From: Bog-532 sp963742875
Lineage (GTDB): Bacteria > Actinomycetota > Actinomycetes > Streptosporangiales > Streptosporangiaceae
Assembly: GCA_963742875.1 (NCBI GenBank)
Contig: CAVUNO010000025.1
Coordinates: 372,001 to 436,000 of the forward strand
Reading direction: 5' to 3'
DNA: 64,000 nucleotides
Shown: positions 63,892 to 64,000 of the stretch, one piece after another
Numbering within the stretch: position 1 is the stretch's first letter
Layout of the letters: each line of letters opens with the position of its first letter
Program-made: the position numbers and the translations under genes
Notes under the pieces: generated by a model
Told to the model about the DNA's origin: nothing
Databases searched by the model: none
Seen by the model: only the letters and a program-made list of their open reading frames with translations

Positions 63892-64000
63892 TTACCGGAG
63901 CCGCGAGGTCGGTGCCAGGAGCCCCAGCTCGCGGGCGCGCTCGACCGCTTCGGCGCGGCGGTGGACGCCGAGCTTGGCGTAGATGTTCCGCATGTGCGTC
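63892..64000 (-). CDS. LuxR-family regulator, C-terminal end (partial)
   Basis: The last 36 codons are visible, reading MRNIYAKLGVHRRAEAVERA and then RELGLLAPTSR before TAA at 63892-63894. KLGVHRRAEAV is the final helix pair of a LuxR (GerE) DNA-binding domain, usual at the C-terminus of two-component or LAL-type regulators. The rest lies beyond the window. Confidence 0.8.
   Translation of the reverse strand, partial: THMRNIYAKLGVHRRAEAVERARELGLLAPTSRLR

Noticed and set aside
23121..64000. A second attachment-site copy of the tRNA-Gly 3' end
   Set aside because: I looked for the T-arm/acceptor sequence to the right of the integrase and did not find it; a computed search is needed, and the far site may be outside the window.

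Overview
The window is GC-rich actinobacterial DNA. The dnaK-grpE-dnaJ-hspR-clpB operon with HAIR-type HspR sites, a DUF3151 gene beside fba, a mycobacterial EtfD-like Fe-S oxidoreductase and ISL3/IS3-type relics all fit a filamentous actinomycete. A family assignment (Streptosporangiaceae-like) is only an inference from the style of the accessory proteins.

Positions 1 to about 23,150 are core chromosome. On the minus strand lie a MurA-type enolpyruvyl transferase (cut by the window edge), the purine genes purB, purD and purA, a DUF3151 gene, class II aldolase fba and pyrE. On the plus strand are a DedA membrane protein, a 39-residue membrane peptide, an NYN-domain protein with a long disordered middle, and a TPR-like protein. 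A strong two-way terminator separates these from the minus-strand heat-shock operon dnaK-grpE-dnaJ-hspR-clpB. An EtfD-like electron-transfer protein, dcd and a tRNA-Gly(CCC) follow. The purA leader has mutually exclusive pairing possibilities around the ribosome site, and a 107-bp tandem repeat lies upstream of it.

From the tRNA-Gly rightward the window looks like an integrated, decaying accessory island. A tyrosine integrase (frameshifted) points at the tRNA, followed by an HxlR regulator, an excisionase-like gene, a DNA methyltransferase fragment and a RecD2-type helicase. Next come truncated transposases, MFS, LuxR and DUF4242 relics, an MMPL exporter with an in-frame stop, and an MDR oxidoreductase.

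The most striking structure is a pair of near-identical inverted segments, 35,571-41,206 (minus) and 48,473-54,105 (plus), each carrying a four-gene aromatic-catabolism operon: VOC extradiol dioxygenase, FAH-family hydrolase, AMP-dependent acyl-CoA ligase and FAD hydroxylase, followed by a diverged DoxX-like gene. Copy A has a broken hydroxylase and copy B a broken dioxygenase, so each copy is intact where the other is broken. The identity tract begins and ends inside genes, and the homologous flanks are clearly diverged. This suggests recent gene conversion between two older paralogous operons rather than a simple duplication. The 7.3-kb spacer holds a P-type ATPase relic and a TfdB-like phenol hydroxylase divergent from a broken TetR regulator.

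Beyond 54.5 kb are a broken AI-2E transporter, an ISL3 fragment, an internally deleted epoxide hydrolase, an intact alpha/beta hydrolase, a SnoaL-like protein, an NB-ARC-type relic, a pirin, a polytopic membrane protein translationally coupled to a lipoprotein multicopper oxidase, and the C-terminus of a LuxR-type regulator at the edge.

Caveat: many genes, including dnaK and clpB, differ from an intact reading frame by one base. Essential-gene lesions, one of them in a homopolymer, suggest that some frameshifts are assembly errors; the large deletions and truncations in the island cannot be explained that way.
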